A stretch of DNA of 10,249 nucleotides, from NCBI GenBank assembly GCA_018969295.1, contig JAGWYN010000080.1:1-10249 (forward strand), written 5' to 3'. Position 1 is the first letter of the stretch. Every line of letters starts with the position of its first letter. Under the pieces are notes generated by a model. That model ran no database searches and was not told the DNA's origin. It saw only the letters and a list, made by a program, of their open reading frames with translations. A program made the translations under genes and the position numbers. Below, one piece after another: positions 1 through 10,249 of the stretch. This DNA comes from Chloroflexota bacterium. GTDB taxonomy: Bacteria > Chloroflexota > Anaerolineae > Caldilineales > Caldilineaceae.

Positions 1-10249
<10,249 letters not shown>

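Overview
The whole window lies inside one very large minus-strand gene. Reading the minus strand in the frame whose codons start at plus positions 2 mod 3, I recover type I modular polyketide synthase (PKS) protein from base 10249 down to base 2. This is 3,416 codons with no stop, no gene boundary and no intergenic DNA. Both ends of the protein lie outside the window. Residue numbers in the entries count from the first complete codon (10249-10247 = residue 1).

Layout in the direction of transcription (high to low coordinates). Module A: C-terminal part of a ketosynthase (KS, 10249-9722), KS-AT linker and acyltransferase (AT, 9409-8564), post-AT linker, dehydratase (DH, ~8302-7442), structural non-catalytic KR half (~7405-6780), enoylreductase (ER, ~6742-5762), catalytic ketoreductase (KR, ~5735-5160) and acyl carrier protein (ACP, ~4985-4760). 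Module B: complete KS (4660-3422), AT (3115-2264), DH (~1978-1142) and C-methyltransferase (cMT, ~1040-2), running off the low end. Module A is a fully reducing module expected to add one saturated two-carbon unit from malonyl-CoA. Module B accepts that chain within the same polypeptide, adds another malonyl unit and methylates it from S-adenosylmethionine. Its KR, any ER and its ACP must lie beyond base 1.

Three things stand out. (1) The two AT regions are near duplicates, about 91% identical at DNA level by a hand count of 480 aligned bases. (2) That similarity stops at the AT/DH junction, where module A falls from roughly 70% GC to about 52% GC across its DH; the DH of module B is about 65% GC. 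This is a mosaic that points to duplication, gene conversion or domain exchange. (3) A heptanucleotide tandem repeat (five units, 2221-2255) sits inside the coding sequence of the module B post-AT linker and accounts for an 8-codon expansion relative to module A.

Organism: a bacterium with fairly GC-rich DNA. Malonyl-specific ATs paired with an embedded cMT, rather than methylmalonyl ATs, and the style of the KS and DH sequences resemble PKSs of cyanobacteria, Chloroflexota and myxobacteria more than those of Streptomyces. The in-frame heptamer repeat is reminiscent of filamentous cyanobacteria or Chloroflexota. This assignment is an inference and weak at genus level. I cannot name the product or the gene.
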